Below are positions 37,335 to 45,833 of a DNA stretch of 64,000 nt, one piece after another. The notes beneath the pieces are model-generated. The model saw only the letters and a program-made list of their open reading frames with translations, ran no database searches and was not told the origin of the DNA. The stretch covers positions 62,001 to 126,000 of the forward strand of contig JAEWKK010000030.1 in NCBI GenBank assembly GCA_023386045.1, in the 5' to 3' direction. Each line of letters begins with the position of its first letter. Within the stretch, counting starts at the first letter, position 1. The translations under genes and the position numbers were made by a program. This DNA comes from Bacteroidota bacterium (GTDB taxonomy: Bacteria; Bacteroidota; Bacteroidia; Chitinophagales; Chitinophagaceae).

Positions 37335-37904
37335 TTACTTCTTGTCCATTTGTATAGAATAAATAATCTTACAATTATTATCCCGAACGATTTCTCTTTG
37401 CCCTGCCAGGGTTTTGTCATTTACCATTGTAAGCCTCACGATCATTTTCGTTGTGGGCTGGGTTTCGGAATTCGCCCTTTCTTCCACCAATTCAATGGTA
37501 TTGCCCGTATAAATTCCGGTATATACGCGTACAAGATTATCGCCCGTCATTGCCTGTGCAATAATATTATTGCCCTGGTAACTCAACTGCCATTCTTCTG
37601 TCCTGGTATCACCCACTGCAGACCCCGCACAGCTGGTTTCGGTACAGATCATCTTAACTGACCACATACCCACCAGGGCAGGATTAATCAACTGTGTAGA
37701 GTCTTTTTTTACAGTATCCAGTAAGCGCTCTCTTTTCAGGATTTCTTCTTCCTTTAATTGAAGGGTTGTTTCCTTCAGCAAAAGTTCCTGCTCCTTTTGA
37801 TTCAGGGCAGCTTCTTTTTTCTGAAGCTCTTCTTCACGCTTCCTGGATTCGCAACCTTGTGTGAGAAAAGAAAACAGGATCATTATAATGAAAATCCATT
37901 TCAT
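37335..37904 (-). CDS. Coiled-coil lipoprotein upstream of the antiporter
   Basis: 189 residues. Lipobox LTQGC with Cys18. Residues about 20-65 are a continuous Glu/Lys/Leu coiled coil with a repeated K-E-x-x-L-x-x-K-E pattern. The rest (about 75-189) is a compact beta-rich domain starting LVGMWSVKMICTETSCAGSAVGDTR, with three Cys. No family name recognised. It is operonic with the antiporter (8-bp gap), so a role in envelope or ion stress is plausible. No 11-bp-phased TAAT site is seen in its 74-bp upstream region. Confidence 0.75.
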   Translation of the reverse strand: MKWIFIIMILFSFLTQGCESRKREEELQKKEAALNQKEQELLLKETTLQLKEEEILKRERLLDTVKKDSTQLINPALVGMWSVKMICTETSCAGSAVGDTRTEEWQLSYQGNNIIAQAMTGDNLVRVYTGIYTGNTIELVEERANSETQPTTKMIVRLTMVNDKTLAGQREIVRDNNCKIIYSIQMDKK

Positions 37905-37978
37905 ATTATCTATTGATTGCGGCTGTTGCCATCAGGGTTTTACAGTTGAAAAATATTCATGAACAATTCTTTTGCCAG

Positions 37979-40207
37979 TTACCTGGAAACGGGAATGCCA
38001 TTGAGATGATTCATTCCTTCCAGCAATGATACAACCATTTGCGGAGTATGCAGGTTGTACTTGGCAAAAGAAGCATCGGGTCCTACCTTGATGGAATAAC
38101 AGTTCTTTTTATTCATCAGCATGCGGAACATGTCTTCATCGGTTTTATCATCACCCACGGCAAAAATAAAATCGTAATCATCTTTCTGCAGCAGGTTTTT
38201 AACTGCAGTGCCTTTGTCAATTCCACTGTTACGCACTTCTACGATTTTATTGCCATGCAATACCTGCAGATGCCTGTTGTGAAGGTATTCATTGAGCTCT
38301 CCAATTAACTCAAGAGATCTAAGTTTTCCCTGTTCATGACTGCAGTTGCGGTAATGCCATACGATGGAAAAATCTTTTTCTTCAATAAAACTGTTGGGGC
38401 ACCTGCGTACATACATTTCCATTACCTGGTGCACCTGGCTTTTCCATTCACTATGTGTCTGTATCTCTGTTACCCAGTCCATGCCTTTCCACCTGGACCT
38501 TGCGCCGTGTTCAGCGATCAGGTTAACAGGAAGGTTCCCAAAATATTTCTGTAGCCAGTTGCTGCTTCTTCCACTGATGATCAATACATCATTTTCTTCC
38601 TTTGATCCCAGCATGCCCAATAGCTCTATCAATTGCCCTCCGGGAATAGCCTGATCAGGATCAGAAACAAAAGGGACAAGCGTTCCATCATAGTCGAGCA
38701 GCAGCAATCTTTTGCTCGCACGGCGGTAGCTATCGTACATGCTCTTTTTGGTGATCTCATCAAGGAAAAAGATCTGGAAGCTTTGCTGTCTTTGCTTAAT
38801 GGTGGAAAGTTCGGTCATGAAATCATTGGCCCAGGTCTTCACATCATAGTGCTCAACTCTTCGCTGCATGTGTTCCATTCTTCTTTCCTGTTCTGATGCG
38901 TCCATCTCCAGTCCTTCCTTTATTTTAATTGACATTTCGAGTATGTCATTCGGGTTAATGGTCAGTGCTTCGGTGAGCTCACGGGCAGCACCGGTCATTT
39001 CACTAAGGATCAGCACTCCTTTTTTATCCTTCCTGCTTGCAACGAATTCCTTGGAAACGAGATTCATTCCATCTCTCAATGGTGTGATCAATGCCATATC
39101 ACATGCTGTATAAAAAGCAAGCATTTCATTAAACTCAAGAGAACTGTAACGGTAAATAACGGGCTGCCAGTGAATATTTCCCACCTCGCCATTGATCCTG
39201 CTCACCATTTCGTCTATGAGTCTTTTTCTTTCGGCGTATTTCAGGATCGAGTCTCTTGAAGGCACAATCACCATGATAAATACAACCTTGTTTTTATATT
39301 GAGGATTATGATTGATGAATAATTCATAAGCTCTCAGTCTGTTCTGTACACCCTTGGTATAGTCAAGCCGGTCAACAGAAAAAATGATCTTCTGTCCCGG
39401 CATTTTTTGATGAAGGATTTCCCGCAGGCTACTCACTTCAGGAATGTCGTAAGCATCATTGAAGCATTTATAATCTATGCTGATCGGAAATACATCAACC
39501 TTAATCAGGCGATTGTTGTGTCGCAATATGTGCCGGTCATGTTCAATTCCTGCAACCATTTGTACGGTTTGCAGAAAATGTGTAGCATAATCTATCGTAT
39601 GAAAACCTATAAGGTCAGCGCCAAGCATTCCAAGCACCAGTTGTTCCTGCCATTTCCTTGGCAGTAATCTGAATACTTCAAATGAAGGGAATGGTATGTG
39701 TAAAAAGAATCCAATGGTAACTTCAGGAAGATAATTACGCAGCATTTGAGCAAGCGGTAACAGGTGGTAGTCATGGATCCAAACAGTATCTCCTGGTCTC
39801 ACCTGTCTTTTTAAAACTTCGCAGAAATGTTCATTAGCCAGCATGTAATGATCAAAATTATCCATGCTATATTCTGCATAGGAAGGAAAATAATGAAACA
39901 GTGGCCACAATACTGAATTGGAGAATCCATTATAGTATTTATCATACTGTTCCTTATATACCATTACTGGTAAAAAGGTATAGCCAGAAGAAGGCAACTG
40001 GGGAGAAAGTTTTTCCCAGGCACTGGCAGAACAACCAGGTACACCTACCCAGAAGCTTTCATCAAATTCATTATCTGATGTTTGCAAATAGCTGTTAATT
40101 GCGGTGATCAACCCACCAGAAGAGGTAGCGATCCTGTGTTCCCCTTCGTCTTCTATGATATGTATGGGCAGACGATTGGATACAATGAACAATCTTTTAC
40201 TAGTCAT
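37979..40207 (-). CDS. otsAB: Fused trehalose-6-phosphate synthase / trehalose-6-phosphate phosphatase
   Basis: 742 residues combining both steps of trehalose synthesis. Residues 1-465 are a GT20 synthase (UDP-glucose plus glucose-6-phosphate to trehalose-6-phosphate), with FVGVPG, HDYHLLPL, GFFLHIPFPSFEVFR, RLDYTKG and the C-terminal LRDGMNLVSKEF. Residues about 490-735 are a HAD phosphatase with DYDGT, the SGRSS loop and GDDKTDEDMF, which releases free trehalose, a compatible solute and stress protectant. All key residues look intact. Site D lies about 50-80 bp upstream. Confidence 0.96.
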   Translation of the reverse strand: MTSKRLFIVSNRLPIHIIEDEGEHRIATSSGGLITAINSYLQTSDNEFDESFWVGVPGCSASAWEKLSPQLPSSGYTFLPVMVYKEQYDKYYNGFSNSVLWPLFHYFPSYAEYSMDNFDHYMLANEHFCEVLKRQVRPGDTVWIHDYHLLPLAQMLRNYLPEVTIGFFLHIPFPSFEVFRLLPRKWQEQLVLGMLGADLIGFHTIDYATHFLQTVQMVAGIEHDRHILRHNNRLIKVDVFPISIDYKCFNDAYDIPEVSSLREILHQKMPGQKIIFSVDRLDYTKGVQNRLRAYELFINHNPQYKNKVVFIMVIVPSRDSILKYAERKRLIDEMVSRINGEVGNIHWQPVIYRYSSLEFNEMLAFYTACDMALITPLRDGMNLVSKEFVASRKDKKGVLILSEMTGAARELTEALTINPNDILEMSIKIKEGLEMDASEQERRMEHMQRRVEHYDVKTWANDFMTELSTIKQRQQSFQIFFLDEITKKSMYDSYRRASKRLLLLDYDGTLVPFVSDPDQAIPGGQLIELLGMLGSKEENDVLIISGRSSNWLQKYFGNLPVNLIAEHGARSRWKGMDWVTEIQTHSEWKSQVHQVMEMYVRRCPNSFIEEKDFSIVWHYRNCSHEQGKLRSLELIGELNEYLHNRHLQVLHGNKIVEVRNSGIDKGTAVKNLLQKDDYDFIFAVGDDKTDEDMFRMLMNKKNCYSIKVGPDASFAKYNLHTPQMVVSLLEGMNHLNGIPVSR

Positions 40208-40260
40208 ATGGCAAGGGTTTAAACAATCTATCTAAGCTAACAGCGCAGCTATAGGCAGTA

Positions 40261-40289
40261 ATTAAAACAGGATTAGATTTTTATTAGAA
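40261..40289 (-). promoter_or_regulatory. Site D: three 11-bp-phased TAAT repeats upstream of otsAB
   Basis: Minus strand: TTCTAAT (40289-40283), ATCTAAT (40278-40272), TTTTAAT (40267-40261), each 11 bp apart. The proximal edge is 54 bp from the otsAB start codon. Orientation and spacing match sites B and C. Confidence 0.55.
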
Positions 40290-40512
40290 TTGATATGGTA
40301 AGGATTATTACGTGGCTTGTGCGTGAAAATGCGGTGGTTTGTTATAATAAGTTAAACAGAATATTTAATTCCATCAAAATTCAGTGGCGCATTTGATTCA
40401 GTTGTAATATAAAAAATTATTCAGGGCATTGCCGGGCACTTAAGTTGCTAAAACGGAAATAATTTCCATCACTTGAATTTTACCAGCTTTTGTATCAATG
40501 CGAGCAATAAAA
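40290..40512. other. Non-coding gap between otsAB and the secreted nuclease-like gene
   Basis: AT-rich sequence with no credible ORF, RNA signature or repeat apart from site D at its left edge and the terminator at its right edge. Confidence 0.6.
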
Positions 40513-40536
40513 AAGGGAACCCGAAGATTCCCTTTC
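40513..40536 (-). terminator. Terminator of the endonuclease/exonuclease/phosphatase gene
   Basis: 8-bp stem AAAGGGAA / TTCCCTTT (40513-40520, 40529-40536) with an 8-base loop; the minus strand continues into a T-run. 17 bp past the stop. Confidence 0.85.
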
Positions 40537-40553
40537 AATTTTTTTCTGAACAA

Positions 40554-41609
40554 TTATTGATCAGCAGCTGTATATTTTTTTAGCAGGATGATATAAGTAG
40601 GGAAGTGGTCGCTGTAGCCACCGCGATAACTATTTCCATCCCAGGTGCGCATGGGATAACCTTTGTACCGTCCTACATTTTCAGTCATGAACTCCCTGTT
40701 GAATATCCGCGGCTGGTAATAAAAAAATCCTGTCTGGTTTTTGTTGAGCCATGGATATGAGATGATGATCTGGTCAAACAGATTCCATGAATCCTGGTAA
40801 GCAAGCGTACCAATTCCGTTTTTATACATTTCTGTCCATGGGTTGAAAAGGCCTTCCTTTCTTACATCTTTTTGTTTGCCCTTTGCTTTCAGGACCTCAG
40901 TAATGCTGGGGCTCACCGGATCATCATTGAGATCGCCCATGATCACGATCTTGGCATTGGGTTCTGCTTTTACTACTGAATCGGAGTGATGCTTTACCAC
41001 TAAAGCTGCAGCTGCCCTTGCAGGGGCACTTCGTTCTTCACCTCCACTGCGGCTGGGCCAGTGATTCACATATACATGTATGGTTTCGCCATCAAGCTTT
41101 CCTTTAACCCACAATATATCCCGCGTGAAATAAGCATCCTTTGATCCTCCCGGCAATTGAACAAATAATTTATTGCTGGTATCTACAGAAAAATATTTTG
41201 GATTATAAAGAAGGCCTACATCCACTCCGCGGATATCTCTTGAGTCATAATGTACAATCCTGTAATTTCTTTTTTTAAGCAGCTCCATGCTGGTGAGGTC
41301 TTTCAATACCGTATCATTTTCAATTTCCGCAACACCCAGCAGGGCCGCACCGTCAGGATTCATTTCTGTTCCTATCTGGGAGATCACCCTGGAAAGCTTG
41401 GTGAGTTTATCCCAGTAGATCCTGCTGTTGTAGTTTCTCGGACCTGAAGGAAGAAATTCTTCATCATTAACAATAGGGTTATCGGTGGTGTCGTACAGGT
41501 TTTCCAGGTTATAAAAACCAATAACTGCTACTTTGTATTTCTGCTTGTCCTGGGCATTTACGCCAGTTAAAACACAAACCAGAAGAGCTGAGAGAAGCAA
41601 ATTTTTCAT
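40554..41609 (-). CDS. Secreted endonuclease/exonuclease/phosphatase family protein
   Basis: 351 residues from ATG 41609 (MKNLLLSALLVCVLTGVNAQ signal peptide); an upstream ATG at 41633 is in frame but gives a poorer signal. The EEP fold is clear: NLENLYDT (metal-binding Glu), VNHWPSRSGGE, IMGDLNDDP (catalytic Asp/Asn) and SDHFPTYI (catalytic His). It hydrolyses phosphodiester bonds of DNA, RNA, lipids or small phosphates; substrate unknown. It is divergent, 153 bp from a TonB-dependent receptor followed by two DUF5689 lipoproteins, which suggests joint work on an extracellular phosphorylated polymer. Confidence 0.92.
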   Translation of the reverse strand: MKNLLLSALLVCVLTGVNAQDKQKYKVAVIGFYNLENLYDTTDNPIVNDEEFLPSGPRNYNSRIYWDKLTKLSRVISQIGTEMNPDGAALLGVAEIENDTVLKDLTSMELLKKRNYRIVHYDSRDIRGVDVGLLYNPKYFSVDTSNKLFVQLPGGSKDAYFTRDILWVKGKLDGETIHVYVNHWPSRSGGEERSAPARAAAALVVKHHSDSVVKAEPNAKIVIMGDLNDDPVSPSITEVLKAKGKQKDVRKEGLFNPWTEMYKNGIGTLAYQDSWNLFDQIIISYPWLNKNQTGFFYYQPRIFNREFMTENVGRYKGYPMRTWDGNSYRGGYSDHFPTYIILLKKYTAADQ

Positions 41610-41762
41610 GTATTTTCTAAAAATAGTGGGCAAACTTAAGCAATGTACAGACGTTTAAAGGAGTAAAACAGATGTATGCACAAGAATTAATATTTAAATG
41701 ACAAAGTTTAGCTTTTTCCTCGGTTTCATCCATTACATTTGCCTCCCTAATTGTAACTGCTC

Positions 41763-44366
41763 ATGCTTAGAAACAGACTACTGGCGCTGGTTTTGTGTGT
41801 TGCGACCGTTGCCGGAGCACAGGAAAAAAATCAGAAAGACACGATTCCAAAAAGAGATTCTGCCATCATCGATGAACTGAAAGATAATGTACTCGACAAC
41901 ATCCCGGTCATTTCGCTTGACGAAAATGATATGGGTGATGCCGCTACACAAAATATCTCCTCTGTTCTTACTGCTGGAAGGGATCCTTTTTACTCTGCCG
42001 CTTCATTTAATTTCAGCGCGTTGCGCTTCAGGATCCGCGGTTATGATAATGACCTTTTTGGAACCTACATGAATGGTATCCCCATGGATAACCTGGATAA
42101 TGGCTTTACACCTTATGGCCAATGGGGAGGACTGAATGATGTGATGCGCAACCGCGATGTAGCCTATGGTTTAAACACAAGCACTTTTGCTTTTGGAGAT
42201 ATCGGCAGCAATACCCAGATCGATTCACGCGCCAGCAGGCAAAGAGTGCAGACAAGTTTCAGCTATGCCAATTCCAACAGGAATTATAATCATCGCTGGA
42301 TGCTTTCTCATTCAACAGGCATGAGCAAAAAAGGCTGGGCATTCAGTTTTGCCGGCAGCCGCCGCTGGGCCGATGAAGGATATGTTCCGGGTACTTATTA
42401 TGATGGCTGGAGCTACTTCGCTGCTGTGGATAAACGCATCAACCAGAAACACCTTTTATCTTTTGTGGCTTTTGGTGCCCCAACAGAAAATGGACGCCAG
42501 GGTGCTTCTGTAAAAGAAATGCTTGACCTGGCAAATGATCATTTTTATAACCCTAACTGGGGATACCAAAATGGTAAAAAAAGAAATGCAAGCGTGGGAA
42601 GATCTCATCAGCCCGTAGGCATTTTAACACATGAATTCCGCATCAACAACAATACTACGTTAACAACAGCAGCAGGTTATACTTTCGGCGACAGGAGTGT
42701 AACAGCGCTTGACTGGTACAATGCACCAGACCCTCGTCCTGATTATTACAGGTACCTCCCAAGCTATGTATCAACCTATGCAAGTGTGGTAGATCCTGTG
42801 CAGGCTGCAGAACTGGCCAATGACATGCGTGCTGATATCAACCTTCGCCAGATCAACTGGCAAAGATTGTATGATGTGAACCGTTCTTCCTTCTCTACTA
42901 TCAATAATGCAAATGGAATCACAGGTAATACGGTGAGTGGCCGCCGCTCCCGCTACATCATTGAAGAAAGGATTATCAATACAAAACGCTTCAATGCCAA
43001 CAGCGTTCTGAATACAAGGCTTACCAATAATATAGATTTCACAGCAGGCGCTTCATTCCAGTCGCAGCAAAATCATTACTTCAAAAAAGTTGATGATTTG
43101 CTTGGCGGCGATTTTTATGTGAACCTCAACCAGTTTGCTGAAAGAGATTTTCCTACTGATGGTAATGTGAACCAAAATGACATCGATCATCCAAACAGGA
43201 TTCTTCATGTGGGGGACAAGTTTGGATATGACTATAATATCAATATCCAGAATGCAGCTGCCTGGGCCCAGGGTGTTTTCAAATTCACTAAAGTTGATTT
43301 CTTCCTGGCAGGACAGTTTTCAAGAACTGAGTTTCACAGGGATGGAAATGTAAGAAGTGGTTTGTTCCCTAATGAATCCTATGGGGCATCTAAAAAGAAT
43401 GAATTCAATAATTATGGTGTGAAAGGTGGTCTTACCTATAAGATCAATGGCCGTAATTATGTTTATGCAAGAGGCGGATATCTTACAAGAGCACCTTATT
43501 TCGAAAGTGTGTTCACTTCACCAAGAACAAGAAATACACTTCAGGACAATATCACCAGTGAAGAGATCCAGACCGCGGAAGCAGGATATGTTTTAAACTC
43601 TCCTACACTGAAAGCCAGGGTGAGTGGTTACTATACTCATTTTGCCAATGGCATGGATGTGATGAGCTTTTACCATGATGCCTACCAGAATTTTGTAAAC
43701 TATGCCATCAATGGTATCGACAAGCTTCACTTTGGTGGTGAGTTTGGTATTGAAGCAAGAGTAGCTCCGGGACTTACCGTTAATGCTGCTGCAGCTGTTG
43801 GACGTTATTATTATGACAGCAAACAAAAAGCAGTAATCACCGCTGATAATACAACAGCTGTTCTGGGTGAGCAGATGATTTATGCGCAGAACTTCCGTGT
43901 GCCTTCAACGCCGCAGGAAGCCTATAGCCTTGGCGCCACCTACCGTTCTCCCAGGTACTGGTTTGTAAGTCTTACAGGTAATTATTTCAGGGAATCTTAC
44001 CTGAGCATCAATCCTCTTCGCCGTACATGGGAAGCTGTAAAAAACCTGGATTACAAAGGCGCAGAATATCATCGCGTATTTGATCAGACAGAATTTGATC
44101 CTCAATTCACACTTGACTTTTTCGGAGGATGGTCTATTAAGTTGCCCAGGCAATATAACCTGAACCATCGTTCAACTTTTCTCGTATTTAATGTGGGCGT
44201 GAATAACCTGCTTAACAATAAAGACATAACAACAGGTGGATATGAGCAGTTGCGTTTTGAAGCTCCAACAGGTTCAGCTGATATAAACAATGTAGACAAG
44301 TTTCCACCAAGATTGTTCTATGCGTATGGTCTGAATTATTTCGCCAGTGTAACCATTCGCTTTTAA
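41763..44366 (+). CDS. TonB-dependent outer-membrane receptor
   Basis: 867 residues, signal peptide ending VAGAQ (20). A short linker is followed by a plug domain (about 50-165) with LRFRIRGYDNDLFGTYMNGIPMDNLDNGF, then a 22-strand barrel rich in aromatic-ended strands, ending ASVTIRF with the C-terminal Phe typical of barrel insertion. It lacks the N-terminal CarboxypepD_reg and long TonB-box extension of SusC proteins, and no SusD neighbour is present. It imports a large substrate using proton motive force. First gene of a likely operon with two DUF5689 lipoproteins (gaps 26 and 46 bp). Confidence 0.93.
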   Translation: MLRNRLLALVLCVATVAGAQEKNQKDTIPKRDSAIIDELKDNVLDNIPVISLDENDMGDAATQNISSVLTAGRDPFYSAASFNFSALRFRIRGYDNDLFGTYMNGIPMDNLDNGFTPYGQWGGLNDVMRNRDVAYGLNTSTFAFGDIGSNTQIDSRASRQRVQTSFSYANSNRNYNHRWMLSHSTGMSKKGWAFSFAGSRRWADEGYVPGTYYDGWSYFAAVDKRINQKHLLSFVAFGAPTENGRQGASVKEMLDLANDHFYNPNWGYQNGKKRNASVGRSHQPVGILTHEFRINNNTTLTTAAGYTFGDRSVTALDWYNAPDPRPDYYRYLPSYVSTYASVVDPVQAAELANDMRADINLRQINWQRLYDVNRSSFSTINNANGITGNTVSGRRSRYIIEERIINTKRFNANSVLNTRLTNNIDFTAGASFQSQQNHYFKKVDDLLGGDFYVNLNQFAERDFPTDGNVNQNDIDHPNRILHVGDKFGYDYNINIQNAAAWAQGVFKFTKVDFFLAGQFSRTEFHRDGNVRSGLFPNESYGASKKNEFNNYGVKGGLTYKINGRNYVYARGGYLTRAPYFESVFTSPRTRNTLQDNITSEEIQTAEAGYVLNSPTLKARVSGYYTHFANGMDVMSFYHDAYQNFVNYAINGIDKLHFGGEFGIEARVAPGLTVNAAAAVGRYYYDSKQKAVITADNTTAVLGEQMIYAQNFRVPSTPQEAYSLGATYRSPRYWFVSLTGNYFRESYLSINPLRRTWEAVKNLDYKGAEYHRVFDQTEFDPQFTLDFFGGWSIKLPRQYNLNHRSTFLVFNVGVNNLLNNKDITTGGYEQLRFEAPTGSADINNVDKFPPRLFYAYGLNYFASVTIRF

Positions 44367-44392
44367 TTAATTGATCTGTAAAAACCGAATTC

Positions 44393-45787
44393 ATGCAAAC
44401 GAAACAAAGAGTCCTGATGGTGTTGGTGATGGCAGCAAGCCTGCTTTTCGTAGGTTGTGATAAAGAACCCATTGGGCCAACCAGGCCTGACCCGGTAGCT
44501 CCAGGTTCCTACCTGCCAATAGCGCAGTTCAGAACATTACATACAGGCAGCGGAGACGTTACTGTGCCAGTTGGTACAAAAAAGATTTTAGGTAAAGTGA
44601 TCTCCAACAGCGCCAATGAAGCTGTAGGTAATTTCAGGCTTCAGGACGAAAGCGGAGCTGGTATTTATTTATACACTGTTCAGGGATCTCCTGTTTATTC
44701 TTTGGGAGATGTTCTGGAAATAGATGCTGCCGGTTCCGGCGTGCTGACCTTATTCAATGGTGACCTTGAATTGAAAAGCGTACCAGCTGACAAGGTAACG
44801 GTGATCACGGGAGCTGTCCTCAACGTAGTTCCAAGGATCGCTACTGCACAAAAAGTGATTGATAGTTTACAGCGCTGGGCTTCAACGCTTGTTACTCTCA
44901 CTAATGTTACGATCGCCAAACAGGGTGGTCCCAACAGCACAGGACAAAATTATTCCATTACTGATGCCACAGGTACCCTGGTATCTTTTGTAAGAACTGC
45001 ATCGGGAATTGTTTTGCCTGAAGGGGGAGCTGATTCCATCACAGGTTATGTATCTATTTACCAGCCTGGCACCAACCCTCCTGTAGCACAGCTCACCGTT
45101 CGTTCTGCATCAGATGTAGTGAATGGCGGACAGGGCGGCGGTGGAGGCACTGGTATCAGTTTAACCACTTCACCTTTGACCCTCAATTTTGATAACATCG
45201 GTACTGTTCTGCCAACAGGAGTTACTGTAGTAACCGGAGCTTCAGCTACCAGTGCCGGAAACCCAGGCTCTTATACAAGTACAGCTACTACTTCACTTTG
45301 GAATAAGACCGGTTCAGGCTTTAAGAACTTTGCTTCTGCAACAGGATTGAACATGGGCAGCGATTCTGCCGCACAGGTGAATTCTACCAACAGGGCTCTG
45401 GGTGTAAGACAAACCAGTGCAACAGGCTTTGATCCGGGAGCAGCTTTTGTTTTCCAACTGACCAATACTACAGGTAAAAGCAATTTGAAAATGGATTTCC
45501 TTTTACAGTCGCTTGATACCAGTTCAGTGGTAACAAGAACAACTACCTGGTCGGTTGATTATGCCATTGGTGATGCACCAACAACGTTCACTCCGGTAAC
45601 AGCCACAGGTACCATGACTACTGGAAATAAAGTGTTTTCGAATACTCCCATCAGTGTCAGTTTTCCTGCGGCATTGAATAACCAGTCGCAAAAAGTATGG
45701 ATCCGTATTGTGGCCTTAACGCCAACATCTGGTTCCAACAACAGGCCTTCAACGGCTATTGATGATGTGAAGTTTACGTGGAATTAA
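44393..45787 (+). CDS. DUF5689 domain lipoprotein 1
   Basis: 464 residues, lipobox FVGC with Cys22, so probably anchored in the outer membrane. Residues about 40-235 match the DUF5689 pattern, with an OB-fold-like core (KILGKVISNSANEAVGNFRLQDESGAGIYLY). Residues about 255-464 form a beta-sandwich (LNFDNIGTVLPTGVTV to STAIDDVKFTWN) shared with the next gene. DUF5689 proteins recur beside TonB receptors and secreted nucleases in Bacteroidota. An OB-like fold hints at nucleic acid or phosphate ligand capture, which is inference. It starts 26 bp after the receptor stop. Confidence 0.85.
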   Translation: MQTKQRVLMVLVMAASLLFVGCDKEPIGPTRPDPVAPGSYLPIAQFRTLHTGSGDVTVPVGTKKILGKVISNSANEAVGNFRLQDESGAGIYLYTVQGSPVYSLGDVLEIDAAGSGVLTLFNGDLELKSVPADKVTVITGAVLNVVPRIATAQKVIDSLQRWASTLVTLTNVTIAKQGGPNSTGQNYSITDATGTLVSFVRTASGIVLPEGGADSITGYVSIYQPGTNPPVAQLTVRSASDVVNGGQGGGGGTGISLTTSPLTLNFDNIGTVLPTGVTVVTGASATSAGNPGSYTSTATTSLWNKTGSGFKNFASATGLNMGSDSAAQVNSTNRALGVRQTSATGFDPGAAFVFQLTNTTGKSNLKMDFLLQSLDTSSVVTRTTTWSVDYAIGDAPTTFTPVTATGTMTTGNKVFSNTPISVSFPAALNNQSQKVWIRIVALTPTSGSNNRPSTAIDDVKFTWN

Positions 45788-45833
45788 TTTGATGACAGGC
45801 AGGCAGATTCAAAATGCCTGCTGATAAAATAAA

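Noticed and set aside
37905..37978. A fifth TTCTAAT-type site upstream of the lipoprotein-antiporter operon
   Set aside because: ATTA-like words are present but not 11 bp apart and lack the TTCTAAT form.
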